Source: Valencia hispanica
Taxonomy: Eukaryota > Chordata > Actinopteri > Cyprinodontiformes > Valenciidae
Direction: 5' to 3'
Assembly: GCA_963556495.2 (NCBI GenBank)
Contig: OY747702.1
Location: 5,332,501-5,396,500, forward strand
DNA: 64,000 nucleotides
Shown: positions 1 through 10,282 of the stretch, piece after piece
How positions within the stretch are numbered: position 1 is the stretch's first letter
Layout: the number at the start of each line of letters is the position of its first letter
Made by a program: the position numbers and the translations under genes
The notes under the pieces: model-generated
What the model was told of the DNA's origin: nothing
What the model saw: only the letters and a program-made list of their open reading frames with translations
Database searches by the model: none

Positions 1-598
1 GAATGACTTTTTGCTCAGCAGATTGCTCTCGTGTGCGGCAGGCTTTAGCTAAACACAGCTGTTTAATCACTAGCAACTAGCAGAAACCAAACACAGTTAG
101 CCTCCATCACCGAAGTGCGCAGAGCTCAAGCACACGTTACACAATACAATGCACTACTAATGTTAAACAAACTTGCAATTAGTTTAGCAAACATTGGCGA
201 TAATAATGTTAATTACCTCTGTTCTTCGGCGTACGAGTAACAATGGGATGCCTCCGCTTTCAGATGTTCCCACATAGAAGTTGTGCTGGTGTGATACACC
301 AGCTCCATCTTGCAAAGACTGCAAATAACTATACCTTGATGCTTATAGCTGCGTTTAAAGTATTCCTACACTTTTAAGTTAGGGCGGCCTCCGGCGGGTT
401 GGTCACTCAACACAGGCTCTTAGGCAGGAGGGGGAGTACATATTTAGGTCCTGGAGCTTTTCTGGACTTCTGATGCTGAAAGTGTCAGCACACATCCTCC
501 TCACCAACCTTTAGTTTAGACAGGGGGTCAGAGGAGAGAGGGGAGGGACTTAAAGAGGTGTTAGTAGAGGGATACAGGTAGTCCTTCTTTGTGGGTGG
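1..598. other. unassigned 5' stretch
   Basis: I recognise no coding exon, RNA gene or transposon here. The text was checked for the upstream casein kinase exon that should precede the one at 4055, and it is absent. A purine-rich patch near 515-560 is low complexity. The right edge runs into LINE sequence at about 599. Confidence 0.4.
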
Positions 599-1950
599 GA
601 ATCTGTTCCATTCTTACTTTCCTCAGTGTCTCAGAGTAACACAGTGGATGGCAGCAATTCTATCTCTAACCCTTCAGATATTGATGGTCTGGTTCACAGC
701 GTTACGTCCTCATTGCTTTTGGCATTAGATAGTGTAGCCCCCTTAAAAAAGAAAGTGGCTAGCCATAGGAGGCTGACTCCTTGGTTTAACGCAGAGTTGC
801 ATACTTTAAAGCAGAATACTAGGAAGTTGGAGAGAAAATGGCGCTCTACACACCTAGAGGATTCCTATTTAACCTGGAATAACAGTCTACTGCTGTATAA
901 AAAGACCCTTCGACAAGCTAGAACAGCATATTTTTCATCAAGAGAGGCGAATAAAAAGAATCCTAGGTTTCTTTTTAGTACAGTTGCCAAACTTACACAG
1001 TGTCATAGCTCTGTTCAGCCAACTATTCCCCCAGCTCTTAGCAGTGATGATTTTGTGGGATTCTTCATAAATAAAATTAATTCTATTAAAAATAAAATCA
1101 TTGGCATCCTCCCAAACATGATTACTTCTTCCTCAGTAAATGAGGCAGTATCGGAAAGAACTGTAGAACCTCATTTGTGCTTAGGCTGTTTTGATTCAGT
1201 CGAGCTTTTGGAATAATGAAAAATATTAGCCTCATCTAAACCTTCAACTTGTATGTTGGACCCAATCCCAACCAAATTATTTAAAGAAGTGTTCCATTTG
1301 GTTCCTGGCCCCATTTTGTATATGATGAATCTATCCTTAGTAAACGGATACATACCACAAGAATTTTAAATGGCTGTAATTAAACCTTTACTCAAGAAAC
1401 CTTCCCTTGATCAAGATGACTTAGTGAATTACAGACCTATATCTAACCTTCTTTTCTTATCCAAAATCCTTGAGAAAATTGTTGCTAATCAAGTCTGTGA
1501 GCATCTAAACAGTAACGAGCTGTTTGAAGAGTTTCAGTCAGGTTTTAGAGCTCATCATAGCACTGAAACAACACTGGTGAAGGTTACTAATTATATTGTC
1601 ATGGCCTCAGATAATGGACTTGTGTCTGTTCTGGTTTTGTTAGATCTCAGTGCTGCTTTTGACAGTCGATCATAATATTCTCTTAGAAAGGCTTGAACAT
1701 GTTGCAGGGATCAAAGGAACAGCACTAGGCTGGTTTAAATCATATTTGTCTGACAGATTCCAGTTTGTTCATCTAAATGATAAATCTTCACACTCAAGGG
1801 TTACTTGTGGAGTTCCACAGGGTTCTATGCTTGGACCAATTCTTTTCACCATATATATGCTTCCAATTGGTAGAATCATTAGACAACATGGGATAAATTT
1901 CCACAGCTATGGCGATGATACACAGCTATATTTATCCATAAATCCTGATG
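599..1950 (+). pseudogene. L2-type LINE fragment (linker and reverse transcriptase), decayed
   Basis: This is a sense fragment of an L2-clade non-LTR retrotransposon ORF2. It matches, in opposite orientation, the longer copy at 46211-48286. It starts in the linker between endonuclease and reverse transcriptase (frame open from 626). It then reads the RT finger motif NYRPISNL near 1420-1450, LLDLSAAFD near 1640-1665, and GVPQGSMLGPILF near 1810-1850. The catalytic box reads YGDDTQLYL instead of YADDTQLYL, a change beside the catalytic Asp pair. A stop near 1214, a shift after 1370 and a one-base change around 1665 split the frame, so it cannot make protein. Both ends are truncated: no endonuclease on the left, no thumb or 3' tail on the right. 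Seen directly: motifs and breaks. Inference: a dead insertion. Confidence 0.85.
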
Positions 1951-2573
1951 TGTTCTCCACAGTGGCTGCATGTCTGTGATGAGCATTCTTAAAATGCTGT
2001 TGGTAAAACCTGCAGCTTCCTCCACAGTGCATGAGGGAGCTGTCCGGAAACGCTGCTCATGCTCCGTCGGGATGTACTGTGGGGTATAAAAAAACAAGCT
2101 CACATACAAGTAAATCTATATGCTAATGAATGGAGTTTTGTCCATACATAAAATTTGTCTTAAATACCTTGTGTGTGGTGAGGGTGTGTTTTGGGTGACC
2201 ATACTGGAAAGAGACTAATATGGAAAATGAATGTTATGAGGGAAATTTTGTAAAAGTTGTTTTAAAAATGCTAAAATTGTATGATTATTTCTTAAAATTT
2301 ACTATGCTTTTTTTATTTTTAGACTCAGTCTTTAGTACTAAATCTAAATAGCTTACCAATTTAGTTTTACACAACGAAATAGTATTTCTCTTTGTACATG
2401 TGCTCAAAATTGAAGTTAGGCTATAAATATTTTACAAACTCAACATTACACCACCTAGAACATAAAAAAGAATACAAATACAATTGTTTGTAACTCCCAA
2501 TAGAGCTCTTATTGTAAGAATGTCAACATGCTGGTTATGCAGATGGCGCTACTGCAGTTCACTTCCCACTGAA
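1951..2573. other. unassigned AT-rich spacer
   Basis: No recognisable feature lies between the end of the LINE fragment and the truncated Tc1 element. A short purine/pyrimidine-mixed patch near 1955-2090 could be repeat-derived, but I cannot place it. Confidence 0.3.
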
Positions 2574-4000
2574 CACTGAAAAGTGGGGTGTGCGTAATTA
2601 TTCAGCCCCCTTTGGTCTGAGTGCAGTCAGTTGCCCATAGACACTGTCTGATGAGTGCTAATGACTAAATAGAGTGCACCTGTGTGTAATCTAATGTCAG
2701 TACAAATACAGCTGCCCTGTGTCGGCCTCAGAGGTTGTCTAAGAGAATGTTGGGAGCAACAACACCATGAATTCCAAAGAACACACCAGACAGGTCATGG
2801 ATAAAGTTCAGAAATTTAAAGCAGGCTTAGGCTACAAAAAGATTTCCCAAGCCTTGAACATCCCACGGAGCGCTGTTCAAGCGATCATTCAGAAATGGAA
2901 GGAGTATGGCACAACTGTGAACCTACCAAGACAAGGCCGTCCACCTAAACTCACAGGCCGAACAAGGAGAGCGCTGATCAGAAATGCAGCCAAGAGGCCC
3001 ATAGTGACTCTGGGCGAGCTGCAGAGATCTACAGCTCAGGTGGGGGAATCTGTCCATAGGACAACTATTAGTCGTGCACTGCACAAAGTTGACCTTTATG
3101 GAAGAGTGGCAAGAAGAAAGCCATTGTTAAAAGAAAACCATAAGAAGTCCCGTTTGCAGTTTGCCACAAGCCATGTGGGGGACACAGCAAACATGTGGAA
3201 GAAGGTGCTCTGGTCAGATGAGACCAAAATGGAACTTTTTGGCCAAAATGCAAAACGCTACGTGTGGCGGAAAACTAACACTGCATATCACTCTGAACAC
3301 ACCATCCCCACTGTCAAATATGGTGGTGGCAGCATCATGCTCTGGGGGTGCTTCTCTTCAGCAGGGACAGGGAAGCCGGTCAGAGTTGATAGGAAGATGG
3401 ATGGAGCCAAATACAGGGCAATCTTGGAAGAAAACCTCTTGGAGTCTGCAAAAGACTTGAGCCTGGGGCGGAGGTTCACCTTCCAGCAGGACAACGACCC
3501 TAAACATAAAGCCAGTGCAACAATGGAATGGTTTAAAACAAAACATATCCATGTGTTAGAATGGCCCAGTCAAAGTCCAGATCTAAATCCAATCGAGAAT
3601 CTGTAGCAAGATCTGAAAACTGCTGTTCACAAACGCTGTCCATCTAATCTGACTGAGCTGGAGCTGTTTTGCAAAGAAGAATGGGCAAGAATTTCAGTCT
3701 CTAGATGTGCAAAGCTGATAGAGACATACCCTAAAAGACTGGCAGCTGGAATTGCAGCAAAAGGTGGTTCTACGAAGTATTGACTCAGGGGGCTGAATAA
3801 TTACGCACACCCCACTTTTCAGTTATTTATTTGTAAAAAATGTTTGGAATCATGTATGATTTTCCTTCCACTTCTCACGTGTACACCACTTTGTATTGGT
3901 CTTTCACGTGGAATTCCAATAAAACTGATTCATGTTTGTGGCTGTAATGTGACAAAATGTGGAAAAGTTCAAGGGGGCCGAATACTTTTGCAAGCCACTG
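2574..4000 (+). mobile_element. Tc1-like transposon, left end missing (family A, copy 1)
   Basis: A Tc1/mariner element carrying one transposase pseudogene. The right inverted repeat is complete and ends in CAAGCCACTG at 4000, followed by the expected TA at 4001-4002. The left side begins only at the inner part of the repeat (ACTGAAAAGTGG at 2574); the outer roughly 165-175 bases seen in the sister copy at 34160 are absent. It therefore has only one functional-looking end. The element sits just upstream of a csnk1a1 exon: its right end lies 54 bases before the splice acceptor at 4054. Confidence 0.9.
2767..3783 (+). pseudogene. Tc1-like transposase with one nonsense codon
   Basis: This is a DD34E transposase frame of 338 codons ending in KYstop, the usual Tc1 length. 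It shows the N-terminal paired-type HTH (around residues 14-60), a GRPPKL linker near residue 57, the first catalytic Asp in WSDETKMELFG (D151), the second in FQQDNDPKH (D242) and Glu in PDLNPIENL (E277). The D242 to E277 spacing gives 34 intervening residues. A single in-frame TAG at 3604-3606 replaces the Trp codon that the copy at 34843 keeps as TGG, cutting the protein right after the catalytic Glu region. The rest of the frame is open, so decay is recent. Start chosen at the ATG in AACACCATGAATTCC, shared with the sister copy. Confidence 0.92.
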
Positions 4001-4054
4001 TAAATGAGATTGTTATGCCCTCGTTTTCTACTTAATTAACAATGTTGTTTGCAG

Positions 4055-4133
4055 TCGCCGTGACGACATGGAGTCTCTAGGCTACGTGCTGATGTACTTC
4101 AACAGAACCAGTCTGCCATGGCAAGGATTAAAG
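4055..4133 (+). CDS. csnk1a1: csnk1a1 internal exon (kinase C-lobe)
   Basis: Coding exon of casein kinase 1 alpha, a monomeric Ser/Thr kinase acting in Wnt/beta-catenin destruction-complex priming, the circadian clock and other pathways. The first base completes a Ser codon begun in an exon outside the window. The next 26 codons read [20 protein letters not shown] and then PWQGLK, a signature stretch of the CK1 C-lobe that in the family follows the activation segment. The acceptor is TTTGCAG|T and the donor AAG|GTATAC. Frame and phase match the next exon exactly. The match is to CK1 alpha rather than delta/epsilon, judged from this segment and from the C-terminal tail encoded downstream. The exon is intact. 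Confidence 0.96.
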
Positions 4134-4857
4134 GTATACGAATTCAACACAATCCATGTTAGTACATGCTGCAGCTCAGGCACTTACATTTACACATTTA
4201 TTCTTTCAAGCACCATTGCTAATTAACAGCTAGTGAGACTGATTTCACCACATGCTTGTGACTTATATCTACCCTCTTCTTTTGCATTAGTTAACAGTTT
4301 TTCCCTTTTTAGAAAAAACTAGTAAGACAATCACTGATCCCATGTTCTTCTACTCTGCATTTCTATTTAACAGTGCTGATACTAGATTAATCTGCCCCTC
4401 ACCTAGTGGCTCAACCCACCCACGGACTACAATAGGCTTTTGGATAAGTTGTAATGAAACTGTTTATTTCTATGTTCCTTTACATTTAAACAAAAAATCT
4501 TTATTGGCATTACAGCAGTTAGATTTGTTTTAAAATATGCTGAGCACATCTTCTTTTGCTAAGTATTTTAATCATTTATCTTTGGTGATAAGCTCCAAGT
4601 CTTTGAAGCTGCATGGCCTCCTTGCCATCACCCTCATGTTTACCTCCCTCCAGAGATTCTCAGTCAGGTTTAAAGCTGGGTTTCCGGCCTGGCTACTTCA
4701 TACCATTAATTCTTCCAATCAAAAGGAAAACCTTGGTAAAATTAAAAGATTACGTTTAACCAAAATCCACACAGGGTTTGCATAATGTTGGGATCAGTTC
4801 TCGGACTCCTGTGCCACAGGTTTGATTTTTTTTTTTTTTTTTTTCTGTATTTTTCAG
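4134..4857 (+). other. csnk1a1 intron
   Basis: A short intron between two coding exons. A run of about 18 T just upstream of the acceptor TTTTTCAG|G (4857) forms the polypyrimidine tract. A stretch near 4595-4700 weakly resembles the antisense of a Tc1 transposase, but it is too decayed to call. Confidence 0.75.
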
Positions 4858-4932
4858 GCTGCCACAAAGAAGCAGAAGTATGAGAAGATCTCTGAAAAGA
4901 AAATGTCTACTCCTGTTGAGGTTCTCTGTAAG
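4858..4932 (+). CDS. csnk1a1: csnk1a1 internal exon (kinase C-lobe)
   Basis: An exon of exactly 25 codons, phase 0 at both ends, encoding [20 protein letters not shown] then EVLCK. In CK1 alpha this basic segment directly follows PWQGLK and precedes GFPAEF, which is what the flanking exons supply. The acceptor is TTTTCAG|GCT and the donor AAG|GTAAGG. No frameshift or stop. The identical order in vertebrate CK1 alpha (established knowledge) makes the assignment firm. Confidence 0.96.
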
Positions 4933-5034
4933 GTAAGGTAAACTGAGACCATGCTTGTTTCCTAACCCTAATTTGCTAGTTTGTTTCAATTTGTTCTTTC
5001 AAATAATTCTAGACCGACCTATGGGTCTTTTACA

Positions 5035-5345
5035 GCAGTGTTTCTTAACCTGGGGTCCAGGTCCCTAGAGATCACAGGGAGTCCCCACAATTTTGTCTGC
5101 ATTGAGGTTCCCAAAATTATATTTATGAACATTACATTTATACAATCCAAAAGAAAAGTGTCGATATAGCATACAGTATAAAACAAGTAGATAAGAACAG
5201 AAACCTACAACCTCTGTTTATTTTTTGAAAATAAAAGTCAGTAATTAATCACTTTTTTGTATGCAGGAAGGGATTGGTTGGGGGGGGGGGGGGGGTTCCT
5301 TGGACAAGGAGCAGGGGGTCCTCAAGGAAAAAAAGTTGGGAACCA
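5035..5345. mobile_element. probable hAT-type MITE
   Basis: The left edge reads CAGTGTTTCTTAACCTGGGG and the right edge reads, reversed, as a TGGTTCCCAACTTT-like terminus with GGGGTCCTCAAGG inside. These are the imperfect inverted termini common in non-autonomous hAT elements of fish. The interior contains a 16-G run (5280-5295). I cannot define a clean target-site duplication. Confidence 0.5.
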
Positions 5346-5904
5346 ATTTTTTTACAGTACTGGTATCATACCACACCTTCCCATGCGCCGGCATCACAAA
5401 GCTAAGACAGACTTTTATGCAAGAATTGAAAGTTTATTCTTGTTTGGTTTAGCAAACAATGCCAACATTTAATTCAGGTTCTTGCTCCTGCTTGGGCAAA
5501 ACCATAAGTAGCTCATTTGACTGATTGTTGATGATGGTCTGTCCTAAAAAAATACTGCTGTCTCTTGTGGGGTACTAGTCATGCCATATAAAATGCTTCA
5601 TATGAAGGTGTAAATGCTCCAACCTGCACTCCCACCTGATCTGTTTATAAATTATGTACTTTGTTCTTCGGGGAGTTCCTACGTTAATGAGCGTCCATCT
5701 CATGTCCACGTCTTCCCACCAGGTGGTGAGTTTCTTCTACAAGTTTGTCTCTTGTCCTAGCTGATCTCTAAAGCAACAAGGATAAAAATATATTGTTAAA
5801 CACTTTACAGCATAACGTATTTTTTAACCAAATGTAGTTTCATTGAAGATTTTTTTTTTTTTAATAACAAAAATCTCAAAAAAAAAACACACCACCTACC
5901 CCAT

Positions 5905-6228
5905 AGGATTGTTGGTGGAAAATCTCCCTTTAACAGGAAGAAATCTCCAGCAGAACCAGAATCTAGCTCAGTATAAGGAGGAGTACTTTCTATGTTAAAG
6001 AAAGTAAAAAGGAGAAGTCGTAGTTGTTGGCAGCAGTAGCTAGCTCAGCCAATGTGAATGTGTGGGTGAATGACCGAATTTAGTGTAGAGTGCTTTGTGG
6101 TCCTCTGACTGTAAAAGCACCATACAAATGCAGGCCATTGTAGTAGTACTGGTCTAAGCACAGAACCAAGTAACTTTTGAGAAGATTTATCATTTACGTG
6201 AACAAACTGGAATCTGTTGGACAAATAA
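5905..6228 (-). mobile_element. scrambled antisense L2-type LINE pieces
   Basis: Bases 5905-6010 match, on the minus strand, the L2 3' untranslated region seen at 46075-46225 (the AACAGGAAGAAA...CTCCAGCAGAACCAG block and the TTTCTATGTTA...GAAAGTAAAA block). Bases 6150-6228 match the antisense of the RT segment seen at 46730-46830. The two pieces are separated by about 130 bases that look like another LINE 3' tail. All are non-coding relics in the csnk1a1 intron. Confidence 0.65.
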
Positions 6229-6229
6229 A

Positions 6230-7120
6230 TTGTATAACACGGGCCAATGGCTGCACAAGGTTTTGCTGAGACACTCAGGTCTCATCAATAAAGCTAGATT
6301 TTTTTTCTTTTACATCTTACTGATGGTTTACCCATCCCAGCCCTTACGCCCTTCTTTCCAGAGGGAAGAGGTACAAACAGTTAATGTTTGTACCTCTTCC
6401 CGAAATCTTGATGTAGTAATGGACTCAAACATAAAGGCAATAACAAGGTCAGCCGTCTATCACCTGAAGAACATTTCTAGGATTAAAGGACTGATGTCGC
6501 AACAGGACCTCAAAAAGCTCATCCATGCGTTTATCTTTAGTTGGATTGATTACTGCAACAGTGTTGTCACAGGGCTACCTAAAATGTCTATCAGACAGCT
6601 GCAGCTGATCCAGAACGCTGCTGCTCGTGTTCCTCACTAGAACCAGGAAAGTAGAGCACATCACCCCAGTTCTAAAGTCCTTACACTGGCTCCCTGTAGC
6701 TCAGAGAATAGACTTCAAAATACTCTTTCTAGTTTATAAATCATTGAATGGGTTAGCACCAAAGTATGTTAAAGTTCTACTGTTACCATACCAACCCGCC
6801 AGACCACTCAGGTTATCTAATTCCATTCTACTCAAAATCCCTAGAATCAGAACCAAACATGGAGAGTTTCAGTTTCTATGATCCTCTAATCTGGAACAAA
6901 CTGCCAGAAAACTGCAAAACTACTGAAACACTGAGTTCTTTTAAATCACAACCAAAAACCTATCTGTTTTTATAGCTGCCTTTGAGTAATGTTTTCATGT
7001 ATCATATGTTTTTTGTGTGCTCCTTGCTTTCTATTTTTTATTTTACCCCCTAATCATGTAAATCACCTTGAATTACCTTGTTGTTGAAAGTGTGCTATAT
7101 AAGTAAATTTGCCTTGCCTT
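6230..7120 (+). pseudogene. L2-type LINE 3' end (RT thumb and C-terminus)
   Basis: Sense 3' part of a LINE ORF2. From about 6400 it reads the thumb region typical of the clade: VTGLPKMSIRQLQLIQNAAA near 6570-6630, then KVEHITPVLKSLHWLPVAQR near 6645-6710, then FKILFLVYKSLNGLAPKYV, and finally DPLIWNKLPENCK near 6880-6915. The reading frame shifts twice (near 6635 and 6880). The 3' flank carries GTGCTATATAAGTAAATTTGCCTTGCC (described by position: about 7088-7115), the repeat-bearing LINE tail. It is 5'-truncated, as is usual for LINE insertions. Confidence 0.82.
6363..6401. repeat. perfect hairpin, 17-bp arms
   Basis: Bases 6363-6379 and 6385-6401 are exact reverse complements around the 5-base loop GTTAA. 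It sits at the left edge of the LINE thumb sequence that starts near 6400. Confidence 0.92.
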
Positions 7121-7217
7121 GTCCTGGGTGGGTGGTATCTGTGACTTCTTGTTAAGTGCCTTGAGATGACATCTGTTGTGAATTGGTGCTATATAAAGAA
7201 ACTGAATTGAATTGAAT
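7121..7217 (+). mobile_element. L2-type LINE 3' tail
   Basis: Contains the terminal segment with AAGTGCCTTGAGATGACATC and a TATATAAAGAAACTGAATTG tail. It is the same end, in opposite orientation, as 45822-45900, and is also seen at 12655-12716. The tail belongs to a different subfamily from the coding piece just upstream. Confidence 0.7.
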
Positions 7218-7784
7218 CTGTGGCTACACGACCGTCCCTCTTTTGAACCAGACTGTCATATATTGAGTCTAGAGCCGTTTTCAGACAGAAGTTCTGGAAT
7301 ATTTGGGGACAATTCCATCCGGTCTTTAATCGGAGTTGTGTTTTCAGATACACCACTTTTTTCCGGAACATTGCCTTTCGGCTGCTTTCACACAGCAAGA
7401 AATGTACCGGAGGATCCTGATGAATTTCTGTGGAGGGGAAGGGGGTGTGGGGGAGTGGGGGGTTGAATGTGGATATGACGTTAACTTAGTGCGGCGGGCG
7501 CATGTCATTTCCCCAAACAAATGGATTTTTGCAAAGATGGTCGACGAAACCGCAGATCTACTCGCAGGGCTCGTCTTTGTGATGTGTGCAATTTTGCGCA
7601 CATGGAAACGCTTAAGAGACATCGATGAAGAAGCTGATAGGAAAATGGTGACATTTATACGTCATCGTGTGCGCTCACAGCGTTCCCTGCGATCACAGCG
7701 TCCCCTGCCCCCCTCCCCTTTTCCCCACCGCCCCACACCCCTACAGCTTGTCCACCCTCTCCACCTCCTCCCCTTGATCCTCCT
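7218..7784. other. unassigned, with G-rich and C-rich low-complexity patches
   Basis: Open frames in this stretch translate as compositional noise (G-rich at 7435-7470, C-rich at 7700-7770). There are no splice-supported exons and no recognised transposon, although a dispersed DNA element is plausible. Confidence 0.3.
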
Positions 7785-8225
7785 TGATCTCCTGAGCCAA
7801 CCCTGCGGTGTGCCTGTGCTCTCGATCGGTGTGGATGATGTGTAGTCCCCAATTCTCACCACCTGAGGCCTGTCAGTGAGAGTCTCTGATCCAGAAGAGA
7901 GGTAGTTAGTCCCAGGTTGAGTCATTTCAGTGTCATATCTGGGATCACAGTTATGAAAGCTGAACTGAAGTCCATAATTAACATCCTGACATCGGTGTTT
8001 GAATGCTCCAGGTGAGCTAGAGTTGTGTGAAGTGCTAATGAGGCTGCATACTTTATTGATCAGTTCAATAAAATTGATGTCTGTCCAGAGTAGCAGGGAT
8101 GACGTCCTTGATGTGATTAAAGACAATCCTTTAAAAGCACTGGATGATTATCGGTGTCAGAGCAACAGGGCAGTAGTCGTTGAAGCAGGTGATAGCAGAT
8201 TTTTCTGACACAGTCTAACAGAGTG
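7785..8225 (-). pseudogene. decayed LINE reverse transcriptase fragment
   Basis: Read on the minus strand, 8220 to 8050 gives FNDYCPVALTPII followed by HIKDVIPATLDRHQF. This corresponds to the RT finger motif NDYRPVALT...HIKD...LDPHQFAYR of CR1/Rex1/L2-group LINEs. Further on (7900-7790) it reads LTDRPQVVRIGDYTSSTPI and STGTPQG, the RT motif that normally reads NTGAPQG. Frames are mixed and the middle is replaced, so only scraps of one ORF2 remain. Confidence 0.7.
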
Positions 8226-9048
8226 GTCCTGAAAATTGGCCTTTGGCTGGAGGGACAATAGACAGGGCAACCTTAAAGTAAGTGTGTTTCATGATTTTTA
8301 CTTGTCCAAATTATTTTGAATTAAATATAAATTGCAGCTATTTTGTAAGTCAATGAAATTTACCTACCACTATATGCCGAATGCGCATGTAGTGGTCTGT
8401 AAAGAGACCGGATCACACATCCTAAAGTTCTTTGATCCACTGGCTAGCAAGTTAGTCAGCTGATTCATTTGACTAGTAGTGCAATGGTTTAAACCTGTAT
8501 TCTTTTCTATTCATACTCAACACTCAAACACTTTTTGGAGCAGAGAACACCATCTAAACTTCATTCACCCTGCTGCACTCACAAGTACTTACACATTCAC
8601 GCTGCACCTTACACATAACAGATATTTTGGGGTTCAGGTGGACAAGAACTTAAAATGTGGTGAGGGTTTAGAACAGAGCCATTTAGGTTTGGATTTTTCT
8701 ACTTCGTAATCAACACCTTCATTTAAACACTGAATTTTGTGTTTACTTTGTCTAATGTTTAAACCGTCCTTCCTCGATATTCCATGTTAATCTTTGTTTA
8801 TAGTCTCGTGTTCTTTTCTCATTTTATGTTTTAGAGGTGAGTTGACAACTTGAAAATAAACTTTAGAAATGCAGCCTTTGTTATAATAAAATTGCGTAAC
8901 TATAGTTTCAAAATATGTAATTTGTGTGTTGGTGTATGTATACTGTGTAAATAAATGCTTTTAACTGTACAGATTTTGAAACTATATTGAGAAATTTGTA
9001 GAAAACTGCACATCTGTTAACCCAAACTGTGTAAATCAATGTTTCCAG
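8226..9048. other. csnk1a1 intron without recognisable features
   Basis: AT-rich intronic sequence up to the acceptor TTTCCAG|G at 9048. No repeat or exon recognised. Confidence 0.5.
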
Positions 9049-9155
9049 GGTTTTCCAGCAGAGTTTGCCATGTATCTGAACTACTGCCGTGGGTTACGCT
9101 TTGAAGAGGCTCCAGACTACATGTATCTGCGCCAACTGTTTCGCATTCTCTTCAG
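9049..9155 (+). CDS. csnk1a1: csnk1a1 internal exon (kinase C-lobe)
   Basis: A 107-base exon encoding 35 complete codons, [20 protein letters not shown] then [15 protein letters not shown], plus two bases (AG) of an Arg codon completed by the next exon. This is the terminal helical part of the CK1 kinase domain; the CRGLRFEE...PDY segment is highly conserved in the family. The acceptor is TTTCCAG|GGT and the donor TTCAG|GTAAAC. Intact, and in phase with the exons before and after it. Confidence 0.97.
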
Positions 9156-10282
9156 GTAAACTCATAAACAAAAAAACATAGTCCACTGTTATTGAAAGGG
9201 TATTGTGGTCATGTGACAGATCCTTTACCTCTAAATAGGTAATGGTTTTAAATGTTGTGGTCTGATTGTTTTACCAGAACAGGAAACTTAAATCTAATCC
9301 CTTTCTGAGCTCTCCCTTTTTATTAACCTTTAACTACATCTGGTTTCTTTGTATGTAAAGGTGTGTTTCAACCAGCTCTACGTTTCACTGTGGTGCTAGT
9401 CTCAGTTGATGCAGTTAATGTACACTCACTGACCTGGTACACCTGCTTAATTTCTTTTGAAAACAGTGAGCAAATCAGCGTCGTCATTAAGAAGCAACTT
9501 GATGCTTTTAGGTGTTTAGATATGGTGAAGATGACTGGCTGAAGGTCAAAGAAAGCATCAGGGTTGGGAAGAAAGTGAGTAATTAACTTTGACTGTGGGA
9601 TTGTTGTTGGTGCCAGAAAAGCTGATGCGTTTCAGAAACAGCTGATTTACGGAGATTTTCACTCACGCTGTCTCAAGTTTACAGTGAATGCCTGAAAAAC
9701 ATTCACGGAACAACAGAATAAAATGCCTTCTTGATATCAAAGGTCAGACAAAGAACGGGAACACTGGCTTGAGATTATTAATAAAGACAACAATTAGCTC
9801 AAATAACACTTACTACCATGGTCTGTAGAATCCCATCTTTGATAGTATGACATGTGGAACCTTGAAGCAGACGGGATACAGCAGCAAGATACCACACCTG
9901 GTGGGGGTCCTGTCAGCTAAGAGCAGGACACTTTAGGGTGTATTCACTCCACGAAGGTCTGTTGGTTCTCTTGGTTTTTTCTTTTCTTTTGTTTTGTTTT
10001 TTTCTTTGTTTTTTTTGGTGCGCTTCCAATTCATGCAGCAAGTAAATGCAACAGGACCAGAGTTTCCCAACAAAAAGACATGTGTGCTAAGGTCTTTCAG
10101 CCATTGGACAGTTAAAAAGGTCAACATAAACAGTGGAGAGTGCTGTTCTTATCGTCTTTCTGGCATTATGGTTAATACACGGGAATATTACAGAATATTT
10201 TTCCATATTTTCCTTATATTATGGCTGAAGTGGCGCCTCCCTTCAGGCCAAAGTAGGTGAAATGTTATACATAATGCATAAT

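Noticed and set aside
1..4054. Upstream csnk1a1 exons
   Set aside because: I looked for the activation-segment exon that normally precedes the one at 4055 and found no matching coding sequence; it must lie outside the window.
4595..4700. An antisense Tc1 fragment in the first intron
   Set aside because: The resemblance is limited to a few words of the transposase region and no terminus or frame supports it.
5905..7217. Twin-priming (5' inversion) of a single LINE insertion
   Set aside because: Antisense RT sequence precedes sense 3' sequence as in twin priming, but the sense coding part and the final tail belong to different L2 subfamilies, so several insertions explain it better.
7336..7845. 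A 169-codon + strand frame
   Set aside because: Half of it translates G-rich and C-rich low-complexity DNA, another part overlaps antisense LINE sequence, and no splice or homology support exists.
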